From: Anaerolineales bacterium
GTDB lineage: Bacteria > Chloroflexota > Anaerolineae > Anaerolineales > Villigracilaceae
Direction: 5' to 3'
Assembly: GCA_030018695.1 (NCBI GenBank)
Contig: JASEHI010000010.1
Coordinates: 1 to 50,672 of the forward strand
Length of the DNA stretch: 50,672 bases
The notes under the pieces were generated by a model that saw only the letters and a program-made list of their open reading frames with translations, was not told the origin of the DNA and searched no databases. The position numbers and the translations under genes are program-made. Shown here piece by piece: positions 16,626 through 25,615 of this stretch (positions are counted from its first letter, which is position 1; every line of letters begins with the position of its first letter).

Positions 16626-17549
16626 ATGTTGGAATTCATCCTTTCGGTTTTGCGCGCCGCCATCCCGGCGGGAACGCCGCTGCTCTACGGCACGCTGGGT
16701 GAAGTCTATGCCGAACGTTCCGGCGTGCTCAACCTGGGCGTGGAAGGCATGATGATCATGGGCGCCGTGTCCGGCTTTGCCGTCGCGCAGACCACCGGCA
16801 ACGTCTGGCTGGGCATTCTAGCGGCGGCGCTGGTCGGCGGCCTGCTGGCCCTGATTCACGCCTTTGCCAGCGTCAGCCTGCGCGTCAACCAGGTGGTCTC
16901 CGGCCTGGCGCTGACCATGCTGGGGCTGGGCGTCAGCAGCATGATGGGTAAAAAATTTGTCGGCCAGCCGCTTGCCGCCCGTTTGCAGCCCATTAATATC
17001 CCCGTCCTGAGCGATTTGCCGCTCCTCGGTGAACTGCTTTTCCGTTTCGATGTGCTGGTCTATCTGGGCATCCTGCTGGTGCCGATATTATGGTTCGTGC
17101 TTTACAAAACCCGCCTGGGCGTGACGTTGCGCTCGGTCGGCGAAAACCCATCCGCAGCCGATAGCCTGGGCGTCAACGTAGTCCGCGTGCGTTACATGGC
17201 CGTTGTGTTTGGCGGCATGTTGGCCGGTGTGGGCGGCGCGTACCTTTCGATTTCCTACGCCCCAGCCTGGATCGAAGGCATGACCGCCGGCGCGGGCTGG
17301 ATCGTCATCGCCTTGACCATCTTCGCCATCTGGGATCCGCGCCGCGCCCTGCTTGGCGCTTACCTGTTCGGCGGCGTGCGCGTGCTTCAGTTTCGCCTCC
17401 AGCCGCTGGGCATCTCGCCAAATCTGCTTAACATGCTGCCATTCCTGCTCACCATTCTGGTGCTGTGGGTGAGCTCCGGCCAGGCAGCGAAGCGGCGCAT
17501 CGGCGCGCCGGCCGCCTTGATGACGGCCTACGCGCGCGAAGAAAGGTAA
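16626..17549 (+). CDS. Nucleoside ABC transporter permease (YufQ-like)
   Basis: A 307-residue second permease of the same family. It has the hallmark YGTLGEVYAERSGVLNLGVE and GMMIMGA near the N-terminus, RVNQVVSGLALTMLGLG, and coupling loop VGENPSAADSLGVNV. The ATG at 16626 is used because family similarity starts at LRAAIPAGTPLLYG; the open frame further upstream is the shadow of the first permease. Hydrophobic segments account for most of the protein. It pairs with the YufP-like permease. Confidence 0.92.
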   Translation: MLEFILSVLRAAIPAGTPLLYGTLGEVYAERSGVLNLGVEGMMIMGAVSGFAVAQTTGNVWLGILAAALVGGLLALIHAFASVSLRVNQVVSGLALTMLGLGVSSMMGKKFVGQPLAARLQPINIPVLSDLPLLGELLFRFDVLVYLGILLVPILWFVLYKTRLGVTLRSVGENPSAADSLGVNVVRVRYMAVVFGGMLAGVGGAYLSISYAPAWIEGMTAGAGWIVIALTIFAIWDPRRALLGAYLFGGVRVLQFRLQPLGISPNLLNMLPFLLTILVLWVSSGQAAKRRIGAPAALMTAYAREER

Positions 17550-17559
17550 AGACTTGCGA

Positions 17560-18477
17560 ATGAAAAACTCAGTAATCGAAGTAAAAGACTTCCGCAAAAC
17601 CTACGGCGATTACGTTGCCGTGGACGGTATCAGTTTCGACGTAAAGCAAGGCGAAATATTTGGCTTACTCGGCCCCAATGGCGCTGGAAAGACCAGCACG
17701 CTGGAATGCCTGGAAGGCCTGCGCGCTCCGAACGGTGGCTCGTTGCGGGTGGCAGACATAGACCCAGCCAGCGAGTCCCGGAAACTACGAGACCTGATCG
17801 GCGCACAACTGCAATCGGCGGGGCTGCCCGAAAGCATCACGCCAGACGAAGCGATGAAATTCTTCTGCGCCTATCACAACGTGGCGCCCCGCTTCGATTT
17901 GCTGGAACGGCTGGGCCTGGCCGAGAAACGGAATTCACAGTTCTACGAACTCTCTACCGGACAGCAACGTCGCCTGGCGTTGGCTTTGGCGGTAGCGCAC
18001 AACCCCCAGGTGCTCTTTCTGGACGAACCCACCGCCGGACTGGATGTGGCGACCCGCGTCGAGTTGCATGGCATGATGCGAGAACTGCAAGCCGGCGGCA
18101 CCACCATCGTCCTTGCGACGCATGACATGGCCGAAGCGGAACAGATGTCAGATCGGGTGGCTATCCTGTTGCAAGGTAAGATCGTCAATATCGGCACTCC
18201 ATTGGAGATAACGGCTACCGGCGCGGGCCTGACCAAGATTTCCGTACGGACACAAGCATCCAGTTTATCTGTCTCTGGCATCACCTTCCCGGCTGTGAGC
18301 CAGCATACGTCAAAAGACGAGTACAGCATCTACTTCAGCTCCGATATCGGTACTACGGTGTCAGCCATTATTGCCCATATCGAGGCCCAGGGGGATACGT
18401 TGATCGACTTGCGCGTGGAGCGGCCATCCCTGGAAGATCGTTTCCTTGAAATCACCAACGCTGGAGTTGCCCAATGA
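17560..18477 (+). CDS. ABC-2 type exporter ATPase (CcmA/DrrA-like)
   Basis: A 305-residue single-domain ABC ATPase with Walker A GPNGAGKT at 38-45, signature LSTGQQRRLALALA, Walker B VLFLDEPTAGLD, and a C-terminal regulatory domain (VERPSLEDRFLEIT) typical of DrrA-like exporters. Start is either ATG 17560 or an upstream TTG at 17554. The TTG is better spaced from GAAAGG; the ATG is used here by convention. It overlaps the permease gene by 4 bp. Substrate is unknown; drugs, lipids and polysaccharides are all possible. Confidence 0.9.
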   Translation: MKNSVIEVKDFRKTYGDYVAVDGISFDVKQGEIFGLLGPNGAGKTSTLECLEGLRAPNGGSLRVADIDPASESRKLRDLIGAQLQSAGLPESITPDEAMKFFCAYHNVAPRFDLLERLGLAEKRNSQFYELSTGQQRRLALALAVAHNPQVLFLDEPTAGLDVATRVELHGMMRELQAGGTTIVLATHDMAEAEQMSDRVAILLQGKIVNIGTPLEITATGAGLTKISVRTQASSLSVSGITFPAVSQHTSKDEYSIYFSSDIGTTVSAIIAHIEAQGDTLIDLRVERPSLEDRFLEITNAGVAQ

Positions 18478-19286
18478 ACGCTTTTATCCACCACTTCACT
18501 TTTGAATTTCGGACGGGCATCCGCAACAAACAATTGCTGTTAATGAACTATCTATTCCCCTTGGGTTTTTACCTGATGATGGGATTTGTCATGGCCGAGA
18601 TCAACCCGCCCTTCCGCGAGGACATCATCCCGGCCATGATCGTGTTTGGCATTTTGGCGGCCACCTTGTTGGGGATCCCAGATCCGCTGGTCAACGCCCG
18701 CGAAAACGGTGTCTTCCGCAGTTACAAGATCAACGGCGTTCCATCCATCTCGATTCTGGTCATTCCGGCTCTGACAACCATTCTGCACCTGGTGATCATG
18801 GCAGTGCTTATCACAGCCACGGCGCCTTTGTTGTTCGATGCTCCCTTGCCGGTCAACTGGCTCAACTACGCCCTGATCTTTGTCGCGCTGTCATTTGCTT
18901 GCGCCGGGTTGAGCGTGCTGATCGGAGTGGTCTCCCCCAGTTCGCGCATGACAGTGCTGTGGTCACAACTTATATTCGTCCCGTCCATGTTGTTGGGTGG
19001 CCTGATGCTTCCTTACAGCATGCTACCTGACGTTGCCCAAAAGTTCGCGCAGCTACTCCCTGCCACTCAGGCGATGAACGCCTTCAATGGATTGGCGATG
19101 GGGAAAGTGGCCGCTTTTTTCCCTTGGGGTTCTGTTATCATCTTGTTTATCAGCGGCGTTTTGGCGTTTGGACTGGCCGTCTATCTATTTAGTTGGGACA
19201 GCCGCAACACGACGCGGCGTGGGCATCCCTTGCTGGCATTGCTGGTTTTATTGCCGTCTGTTGTTGGAATATTCTTGCTACCATAA
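18474..19286 (+). CDS. ABC-2 type exporter permease
   Basis: A 270-residue membrane protein with about six hydrophobic segments of the ABC-2 permease family: FRTGIRNKQLLLMNYLFPLG at the start, then MLLGGLMLPYSMLPDVAQKF and LLPATQAMNAFNGLAMGK, the typical region before the fifth helix. The ATG overlaps the ATPase stop (ATGA), indicating coupled translation and a two-gene exporter. No further partner is present. Confidence 0.9.
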   Translation: MNAFIHHFTFEFRTGIRNKQLLLMNYLFPLGFYLMMGFVMAEINPPFREDIIPAMIVFGILAATLLGIPDPLVNARENGVFRSYKINGVPSISILVIPALTTILHLVIMAVLITATAPLLFDAPLPVNWLNYALIFVALSFACAGLSVLIGVVSPSSRMTVLWSQLIFVPSMLLGGLMLPYSMLPDVAQKFAQLLPATQAMNAFNGLAMGKVAAFFPWGSVIILFISGVLAFGLAVYLFSWDSRNTTRRGHPLLALLVLLPSVVGIFLLP

Positions 19287-19311
19287 TCAACAGAAAAAAA
19301 CTGCTAACGTA

Positions 19312-19410
19312 ATGGTTGCGCAACCAGGAGCAAGATGTTTCCTCGCGGTGGGTATTCGTGTTGACCGTCTGCAGGTGGATCAGGAGCAGATCGCGAAGGC
19401 GCTCGAATAA
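19312..19410 (+). CDS. Possible small ORF or gene remnant (32 aa)
   Basis: An ATG-started 32-codon frame between the exporter and threonine synthase, ending RVDRLQVDQEQIAKALE. It may be the leftover C-terminus of a lost gene. No ribosome-binding site supports it and the surrounding 19287-19463 spacer shows nothing else. Confidence 0.2.
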   Translation: MVAQPGARCFLAVGIRVDRLQVDQEQIAKALE

Positions 19411-19463
19411 ACGAATTAGAGGAAGAGGAGGGTGATAAAATAAAGGGTGTGGAGTCTGTTGAT

Positions 19464-20732
19464 ATGGACAAATTCATTGGCTATCGCTGTTCTCTCTGCA
19501 ACGCGGAATACCTCCCCGGCCAGGTGACCTATACCTGCCCCAAAGACGGAGGCAATCTGGACGTGGTGCTGGATACCAACGCCCTGCGCCAGAAATACCA
19601 GCCGGAAGACATTGCTTCCCGCCGCGACGAATCGCTCTGGCGTTACCTGCCGCTGCTGCCGGTCGCGGACCCGGGTGGCGAGGCGACTCCGCTGCGCGCC
19701 GCGGGCTGGACGCCGGTCTATGCCCTGCCGCGCCTGGCCGAGAAACTTGGCCTGCGCCATCTCTGGCTGAAAGATGAATCCCGCAACCCAACCGCATCCT
19801 TCAAAGACCGCGCCAGCGCAGTGGTTGTGGCGCGGGCGCGCCAGATCAAAGCCGAGGTCGTCGTGACAGCCTCCACCGGCAACGCCGGCGCGGCGCTGGC
19901 CGGCATGGCCGCCGCGATTGGTCAAAAGGCGGTTATCTTCGCACCCAAGACTGCTCCCCCGGCCAAAGTTGCCCAATTGCTGGTTTACGGCGCGCAGGTG
20001 CTGCTCGTGGATGGCACTTACGACGATGCTTTCGATCTATCCATCCAGGCCGCCAATGAATTTGGCTGGTACTGCCGCAACACCGGCTACAATCCCTTCA
20101 CCGCCGAGGGGAAGAAAACGGCTGCGTTCGAGATCTGGGAATGGTGGAGGGGAGAGAGTAGAGAGTCGAGAGTAGAGAATAGTCCGGCTAATCTCTATTC
20201 TCCACTCTCTATTCTCGTTTCTGTGGGCGATGGCAACATCATCTCCGGCATCCATAAGGGTTTCAAAGATTTACTGGCTGTGGGCTGGATCGAGAAAATG
20301 CCGCGCATCATCGGCGTGCAGGCCGAGGGTTCCGCGGCGATAGCCAATGCATTCCAGGCTGGCACGGAAACGATCATTCCCATCTCAGCCAAAACGCTGG
20401 CCGACAGCATTTCGGTGGATTTGCCACGCGATGGCGTGCGCGCCGTGCGCGCCGCTCGTGAAACCGGCGGAACGTACATCACCGTCAGCGATCAAGACAT
20501 CCTGGCCGCCATCGCTGAGTTGGGCAAGGCCGGCATCTTCGCTGAACCAGCCGGGGCCGCCTCTTACGCCGGGTTGGTCAAGGCTGTTGCGCAGGCTGTG
20601 GTCGGGTCAACGGACCCGATCCTGGTGATCAATACCGGCAGTGGGCTGAAGGATGTCCGTGCCGCGATGCAGGCGGTGAAGGAAGCCCCGATCATCGAAC
20701 CGACTTTGGAAGCGGTAAAAAAGGCAATATGA
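19464..20732 (+). CDS. thrC: Threonine synthase with in-frame repeat insertion
   Basis: A 422-residue PLP-dependent threonine synthase, converting O-phosphohomoserine to threonine. It has an N-terminal Cys motif (C9, C12, C25) as in the longer class, the PLP lysine K114 in NPTASFKDRAS, STGNAGAALAGMAAA as the phosphate-binding loop, and NTGSGLKD near the end. At about residues 229-251 a stretch (RGESRESRVENSPANLYS...) encoded by a palindromic GAGAGTAGA array lies exactly where the family runs straight into VSVGDGNIISG. The start at 19464 has GGAG nine bases upstream; a GTG at 19449 is the alternative. Residues after the insertion remain in frame, so the protein is probably functional. Confidence 0.92.
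   Translation: MDKFIGYRCSLCNAEYLPGQVTYTCPKDGGNLDVVLDTNALRQKYQPEDIASRRDESLWRYLPLLPVADPGGEATPLRAAGWTPVYALPRLAEKLGLRHLWLKDESRNPTASFKDRASAVVVARARQIKAEVVVTASTGNAGAALAGMAAAIGQKAVIFAPKTAPPAKVAQLLVYGAQVLLVDGTYDDAFDLSIQAANEFGWYCRNTGYNPFTAEGKKTAAFEIWEWWRGESRESRVENSPANLYSPLSILVSVGDGNIISGIHKGFKDLLAVGWIEKMPRIIGVQAEGSAAIANAFQAGTETIIPISAKTLADSISVDLPRDGVRAVRAARETGGTYITVSDQDILAAIAELGKAGIFAEPAGAASYAGLVKAVAQAVVGSTDPILVINTGSGLKDVRAAMQAVKEAPIIEPTLEAVKKAI
20150..20217 (+). repeat. thrC: GAGAGTAGA / TCTATTCTC palindromic array inside thrC
   Basis: The left arm is built from GAGAGTAGAGAGTCGAGAG-type units, the right arm from CTCTATTCTCCACTCTC. About 65 bp lie in frame in the threonine synthase gene. Nearly the same unit occurs in the intergenic array at 30829-30883. 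Confidence 0.9.
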
Positions 20733-21877
20733 AACGCGAATGGAGTTTATCCACACGTTACTTTGTGCTTACGTTTGTCCTGGTCATCTTGATTTTATTC
20801 TTCTGGGGCATTCGTGAGATACTCGGCCCATTGGTGGTTGCCGGGTTGGTGGCTTATATCCTTAACCCGGCGATAGACTTTCTGAAACGCCGTGTTCGCA
20901 TGGGACATAAACTGGCAGTCAACCTGGTCTATTTCATTGGTTTGGGCATTTTGTTTGCTGCCCCGGCGCTGATTGTGCCGTTATTTATCAACGAACTAAA
21001 ATTGTTGACCCAGGATTTGCTCGATATGCTCGATCAATTGCAGGGCATTTTATCCGAGCCGGTCATGATCGGCGCTTTCAGCGTTGACCTCGGATCCATT
21101 CTTCCCAAGCCGGATGAGTCGCTGGCTCTCTATATCAGCAAGCTCCCAGAGAATGCTTTACACATCCTTGAGAGTACTTCGCGGAACGCGGCCTGGTTCC
21201 TGGTCGTCGTTGTCACCATCTATTATCTACTCATGGACTGGGATCGTGTCCGCGAATGGATGATCAGAATCGCGCCCCCTGCTTACCGGCTGGATGTGCG
21301 CCGAGTCTACATTGAGGTCAAGCGAGTCTGGGCGGCCTACCTGCGTGGGCAACTGGTTTTGATGTTTATCGTCGGTGTAGTTTTCACTATTATTTGGGCG
21401 GCGATCGGACTGCCCGGCGCGATCATCCTGGGTATGCTGACTGGCTTGTTCAGCCTGGTGCCTGAGATCGGCCCATTGGCAGCCACCCTGCTTGCGTTGG
21501 CTGTTGCCCTGCTCGAAGGCTCAACCTACCTGCCTCTATCCAACTTCTGGTTTGGGGTTCTCGTCGTCGGTATTTACGTAGTATTGATCAACTTCAAGAA
21601 TATCTGGCTGCGCCCGCGCGTGATGGGACGCAGTGTGAACCTGAACGAAGGCCTGGTGTTTGTTGCCATTATCGCCGCGGTCATCTTTAGCGGCGTTTTG
21701 GGTGCTTTGATCATTGTGCCGATGATCGCCTCGGCTATCGTCATTGGGCGCTATCTACGGGCGCGCATTTTGGGACTTCCGCCGTTCCCGAGGCACGATA
21801 CGCCGCTGGTACGAGAATTGGAATCAATGCAGACAGGCAAGAAGGTTCGCCCGAAGCGAAAAGCTGCACGGAAATAG
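20729..21877 (+). CDS. AI-2E family transporter
   Basis: A 382-residue membrane protein of the AI-2E/PerM family. An N-terminal hydrophobic hairpin (about 10-50) is followed by GPLVVAGLVAYILNPAIDFL, a periplasmic or cytoplasmic middle part, then VKRVWAAYLRGQLVLMFIVG and GLFSLVPEIGPLAA, the family's most conserved stretch. The tail is lysine-rich (GKKVRPKRKAARK). It overlaps thrC by ATGA. Members export autoinducer-like or other small molecules, or act as Na+/H+ antiporters; substrate here is unknown. Confidence 0.9.
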   Translation: MKREWSLSTRYFVLTFVLVILILFFWGIREILGPLVVAGLVAYILNPAIDFLKRRVRMGHKLAVNLVYFIGLGILFAAPALIVPLFINELKLLTQDLLDMLDQLQGILSEPVMIGAFSVDLGSILPKPDESLALYISKLPENALHILESTSRNAAWFLVVVVTIYYLLMDWDRVREWMIRIAPPAYRLDVRRVYIEVKRVWAAYLRGQLVLMFIVGVVFTIIWAAIGLPGAIILGMLTGLFSLVPEIGPLAATLLALAVALLEGSTYLPLSNFWFGVLVVGIYVVLINFKNIWLRPRVMGRSVNLNEGLVFVAIIAAVIFSGVLGALIIVPMIASAIVIGRYLRARILGLPPFPRHDTPLVRELESMQTGKKVRPKRKAARK

Positions 21878-21884
21878 GTGGAGT

Positions 21885-22814
21885 ATGTCCATCACCTTCT
21901 CTATCGTCGCCCCCGTTTTCAACGAACAGGATAACATCCCCGAACTCTACCGCCGCGTCCGCGAGACGATGGACTCGACCGGTGAACCCTGGGAGTTGAT
22001 CCTGGTGGACGACGGCTGCATGGATGGCTCGACCGACCGCATCCGCGAGTTGGCCGCGCAAGACGCGCGCGTTCGCCCGATCATCTTCGCGCGCAACTTT
22101 GGTCACCAGATCGCCGTCACGGCCGGGCTGGATTATGCCCGCGGGCAGGCGGTCGTCATCATAGATGCCGACCTGCAGGATCCGCCCGAAGTCACGACTG
22201 ATCTGATCGCCCGATGGCGCGAGGGGTATGAAGTCGTTTACGCCGTGCGCGCCGAGCGGGAGGGTGAGACCTGGTTCAAAAAAGTCACCGCCTCGCTCTT
22301 CTATCGGGTGATCTATCGCATCACCGATGTAAAGATCCCGCTGGATACCGGCGACTTCCGCCTGCTCGACCGCAAGGTTGTGGACGTGATGAAGGGGATG
22401 CGTGAGCGGCACCGCTTCCTGCGCGGTATGGCCGCCTGGGTTGGTTTTCGTCAAATTGGCGTGGAGTACAAGCGTGGGGTGCGTTATTCCGGCGTGACCA
22501 AGTACCCCTTCAAGAAGATGTTCCGGCTGGCGCTCAACGCCATCACCGGCTTCTCATACTTTCCGCTGCAAGTGGCAACGTATTTGGGTTTCATCTCTGC
22601 CAGTGTCAGCATCCTGGCGATACCCATAGTGGTCGCGTTGAGGATGACCGGCTCACAGGCATTTTTCGGCCAGGCTTCGACGCTGATAGCCGTCCTTTTT
22701 CTCGGCGGCGTGCAACTGATTTCACTCGGCATCCTGGGGGAATATATCGGCCGCCTGTACGACGAGGCCAAGGGCAGGCCGCTGTATATTGTCCGCGAGG
22801 CACCGGAAGATTAA
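21885..22814 (+). CDS. Family 2 glycosyltransferase (DPM1/ArnC-like)
   Basis: A 309-residue GT2 enzyme. Residues 1-230 form the GT-A domain with SIVAPVFNEQDNIPELYRR, VDDGCMDGST, the metal-binding DADLQDPPE and DTGDFRLLDRK. Two C-terminal hydrophobic segments (about 237-262 and 272-295) anchor it in the membrane, and GEYIGRLYDEAKGRPLYIV is the typical end of the polyprenyl-phosphate glycosyltransferase group. The ATG at 21885 follows GGTGGAG. It probably transfers a sugar to a polyprenyl phosphate for cell-surface glycans. Confidence 0.92.
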   Translation: MSITFSIVAPVFNEQDNIPELYRRVRETMDSTGEPWELILVDDGCMDGSTDRIRELAAQDARVRPIIFARNFGHQIAVTAGLDYARGQAVVIIDADLQDPPEVTTDLIARWREGYEVVYAVRAEREGETWFKKVTASLFYRVIYRITDVKIPLDTGDFRLLDRKVVDVMKGMRERHRFLRGMAAWVGFRQIGVEYKRGVRYSGVTKYPFKKMFRLALNAITGFSYFPLQVATYLGFISASVSILAIPIVVALRMTGSQAFFGQASTLIAVLFLGGVQLISLGILGEYIGRLYDEAKGRPLYIVREAPED

Positions 22815-22829
22815 GAGGCGGAGCCACCC

Positions 22830-25541
22830 ATGTACGAATCCCATCTTTCCCGCCACGCACGTGACCGTTACGGTCTTGAAAGCCTGACATTCCAGAGTCT
22901 TCAGCAGACACGTGGAATAGCTGCGCAGATGAAGGTTTCGGCTGCCGACCTGTATGCACTCGGTCTGATTGATGAAGTCCTGCGCTTACTGCTCCGCCAA
23001 TATGAAATGCAGCATCCGGGCCTGATGGGTCGAGCGCTTGACTTGTTGGATAAGGGCCTCGATCCGCAATCAGTTCGCAAGACGCAGGTTAGATTTATTG
23101 ATGATTTTCCTCCAGCCCTTGTTTATCGCGCTGAAATGACCAGCGACGAGTATCTTGCGTCGGAATCCGGGGGTATCCCACGCCGGCAGACCTCCCTGGA
23201 AGAGCTATTGCTCCTCCACCTGCACAATGCGAACGCGGCGGCCATGTCCTTGAGTGAGTTGTTTGACGACGCCAGCCTGCAAGAGATGACCGTCTATCCA
23301 GCCATCATTGAAAAACTGCACACTTTTTTCAGCCACCAACCCAGCGCCGGCGCGGGTGGGGAGAATTTGATCCAACTCCTGCGCGCCCCGGCGCTGGCCT
23401 CACCGCATTCGTTGAGCGGCCAACTGGAGTACATATTGAATCGTTGGGGCGCGCTGCTGGGCGAGGGCTTCGTCAGCCGCCTGCTGCGCGGGCTGGATTT
23501 CGTCAAAGAAGAGATCCGTCGCAGCGGAACAGGCGGGTTCGCCGGCGATGCGCCGCTGCTGTCTTTTGGGCATGGCGAGCACGAGTACGAACGTTTCAGC
23601 CCGGATAAGGACTGGATGCCGCGCCTGGTGCTGATCGCCAAGAATAGCTGCGTCTGGCTCGACCAGTTGTCGAAAAAATACCAGCGTTGGATCAAAACGC
23701 TCGACCAAATCCCTGATGAAGAACTCGATACTTTGCGCCAGCGCGGCATCACCGGGCTGTGGTTGATCGGCTTGTGGGAGCGCAGCCGCGCTTCGCAACG
23801 CATCAAGCAGATGATGGGCAACGCGGACGCGGTCGCCTCGGCCTATTCGCTGATGGATTACCAGATTGCCGCTGATCTGGGTGGCTGGGAGGCGCTCGGC
23901 AACTTGCGCTGGCGGGCGTGGCAGCGCGGCATCCGCCTCTCGGCCGATATGGTGCCGAATCACATGGGGATTGACTCCGGGTGGGTCGTCGAACACCCCG
24001 ACTGGTTCCTCTCGCTGCCCTACCCGCCCTACCCAAACTATTCCTTCAACGGCCCCGATCTCTTCAGTGTCCCGCGCGCCGGCATCTTCCTCGAAGACCA
24101 CTACTACGACAAAACCGATGCCGCAGTCGTCTTTCGACTATCAGACTATCAGACTCATCAGACTCGCTATATCTACCACGGTAATGATGGCACCTCCATG
24201 CCCTGGAACGACACGGCGCAATTGGATTATTCCAAAGCCGAAGTGCGCGAGGCCGTCATCCAGGCCATTTTACAAGTGGCGCGCAACTTTCCGATCATCC
24301 GCTTCGACGCGGCGATGACCCTGGCCAGGAAGCACATCCAGCGCTTGTGGTTCCCCGAGCCGGGCGCGGGGGGCGCGATTCCGTCACGGGCTGAGCACGG
24401 CATGACCCGGTCCGAGTTCGAGGCGGCGATCCCCAATGAGTTCTGGCGCGAGGTTGTGGACCGCGTCGCGGCCGAGGTCCCGGATACGCTGCTGCTGGCC
24501 GAGGCCTTCTGGATGATGGAAGGCTACTTCGTGCGTACACTGGGCATGCACCGCGTCTACAACTCGGCCTTCATGCACATGCTGCGGGATGAGGACAACG
24601 CCAAGTACCGCCAGGTGATGAAGAACACGCTCGAGTTCGACCCGCAAGTGCTCAAGCGCTACGTCAACTTCATGAACAACCCCGACGAAAAAACTGCCAG
24701 CGAGCAGTTTGGCACAACGGACAAGTACTTCGGCGTCTGCACGTTGCTGGTCACCCTGCCCGGCCTGCCGATGTTCGGCCACGGACAAATCGAGGGCTTT
24801 CGCGAAAAATACGGCATGGAGTACCGCCGCGCCTACTGGGACGAAAGCGTGGACGAGGGACTGGTGCGCGGCCACGAGGGGCGCATCTTCCCTCTGACCC
24901 ACCGCCGTCACATTTTCGCCGAGGTGGAGAAATTCCTGCTCTACGATTTCTTCACCCCAGATGGAAATGTGAACGAGGATGTGTTTGCGTATTCGAACGG
25001 ATTCGTCAGCGGATATGAAGCGGATAAACCCCCAGACTACGGGGGCAAGCGGATAGAGCGCGGATTGGTAATTTACCACAACAAATATGCCCATACTTCC
25101 GGCTGGGTAAAGACTTCCGCGGCTTTCATGGATAAAAACTCCGGGAAACTCATCCAAAAAACGCTCGGCGAGGGCCTTGGCCTGCCCGCCGGACTATCCG
25201 ACTATGTGACATTCCGTGACTATGGCACGAATTTGGAATACATCCGCTCGTGTAATGAATTGGTGGAAAAAGGGTTGTACGTGGAATTGGGTGGCTATCA
25301 ATGCCATGTTTTCATGGATTGGCGGTTTGTCTCCGGCGACCAGTGGGCGCAAGTTTGTACGGTGCTAAGCGGCGCGGGCGCGCCATCGTTGCAGGCGAAG
25401 TTCGATGAGTTGTTCGCGCCGAGGGTGGAAGTGAAAGAAGTTGCCGGGAAACAAGTAAAACGGAAACGAGTAAAAAGTAAACAAGTAAGTAAGGAGACAA
25501 GTAAAAAGGTAATCAGTGGGAAGAAAAAAAACCGGAGGTGA
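22830..25541 (+). CDS. GH13-like alpha-amylase family protein with N-terminal extension
   Basis: A 903-residue protein. Residues 1-about 290 form a helical domain I do not recognise (HARDRYGLESLTFQSLQQTR...). From about 300 follows a (beta/alpha)8 alpha-amylase fold: GITGLWLIGLWERS, DMVPNHMG (region I, about 373), IIRFDAAMTLA (region II, aspartate about 493), LLLAEAFWMMEG (region III, glutamate about 557) and FMNNPDEKT (region IV, about 616, not the canonical NHD). The catalytic Asp and Glu are therefore present. About residues 436-446 (SDYQTHQT) come from an in-frame GACTATCA array. The C-terminus is a lysine-rich low-complexity tail from another array. No signal peptide is visible, suggesting a cytoplasmic glucan enzyme. 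Confidence 0.8.
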   Translation: MYESHLSRHARDRYGLESLTFQSLQQTRGIAAQMKVSAADLYALGLIDEVLRLLLRQYEMQHPGLMGRALDLLDKGLDPQSVRKTQVRFIDDFPPALVYRAEMTSDEYLASESGGIPRRQTSLEELLLLHLHNANAAAMSLSELFDDASLQEMTVYPAIIEKLHTFFSHQPSAGAGGENLIQLLRAPALASPHSLSGQLEYILNRWGALLGEGFVSRLLRGLDFVKEEIRRSGTGGFAGDAPLLSFGHGEHEYERFSPDKDWMPRLVLIAKNSCVWLDQLSKKYQRWIKTLDQIPDEELDTLRQRGITGLWLIGLWERSRASQRIKQMMGNADAVASAYSLMDYQIAADLGGWEALGNLRWRAWQRGIRLSADMVPNHMGIDSGWVVEHPDWFLSLPYPPYPNYSFNGPDLFSVPRAGIFLEDHYYDKTDAAVVFRLSDYQTHQTRYIYHGNDGTSMPWNDTAQLDYSKAEVREAVIQAILQVARNFPIIRFDAAMTLARKHIQRLWFPEPGAGGAIPSRAEHGMTRSEFEAAIPNEFWREVVDRVAAEVPDTLLLAEAFWMMEGYFVRTLGMHRVYNSAFMHMLRDEDNAKYRQVMKNTLEFDPQVLKRYVNFMNNPDEKTASEQFGTTDKYFGVCTLLVTLPGLPMFGHGQIEGFREKYGMEYRRAYWDESVDEGLVRGHEGRIFPLTHRRHIFAEVEKFLLYDFFTPDGNVNEDVFAYSNGFVSGYEADKPPDYGGKRIERGLVIYHNKYAHTSGWVKTSAAFMDKNSGKLIQKTLGEGLGLPAGLSDYVTFRDYGTNLEYIRSCNELVEKGLYVELGGYQCHVFMDWRFVSGDQWAQVCTVLSGAGAPSLQAKFDELFAPRVEVKEVAGKQVKRKRVKSKQVSKETSKKVISGKKKNRR
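24135..24165 (+). repeat. GACTATCA array inside the GH13 gene
   Basis: CGACTATCAGACTATCAGACTC... in frame within the catalytic barrel region of the GH13-like gene. The same unit forms the arrays at 813-886 and 7771-8401, more than 15 kb away. Confidence 0.9.
25430..25520 (+). repeat. ACAAGTAAA-type purine-rich array at a gene end
   Basis: Direct, imperfect units (GAAACAAGTAAAACG, AAACGAGTAAAAAG, TAAACAAGTAAG) encode the lysine-rich C-terminus (KQVKRKRVKSKQVSKETSKK) of the GH13-like protein. Confidence 0.8.
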
Positions 25542-25615
25542 TGGGCTGAAATAGGATGGGCTTGTTGTATAATATTCGAGAGGTAAAGATCCATCATGCG
25601 GAAGGAGGAACCAAT

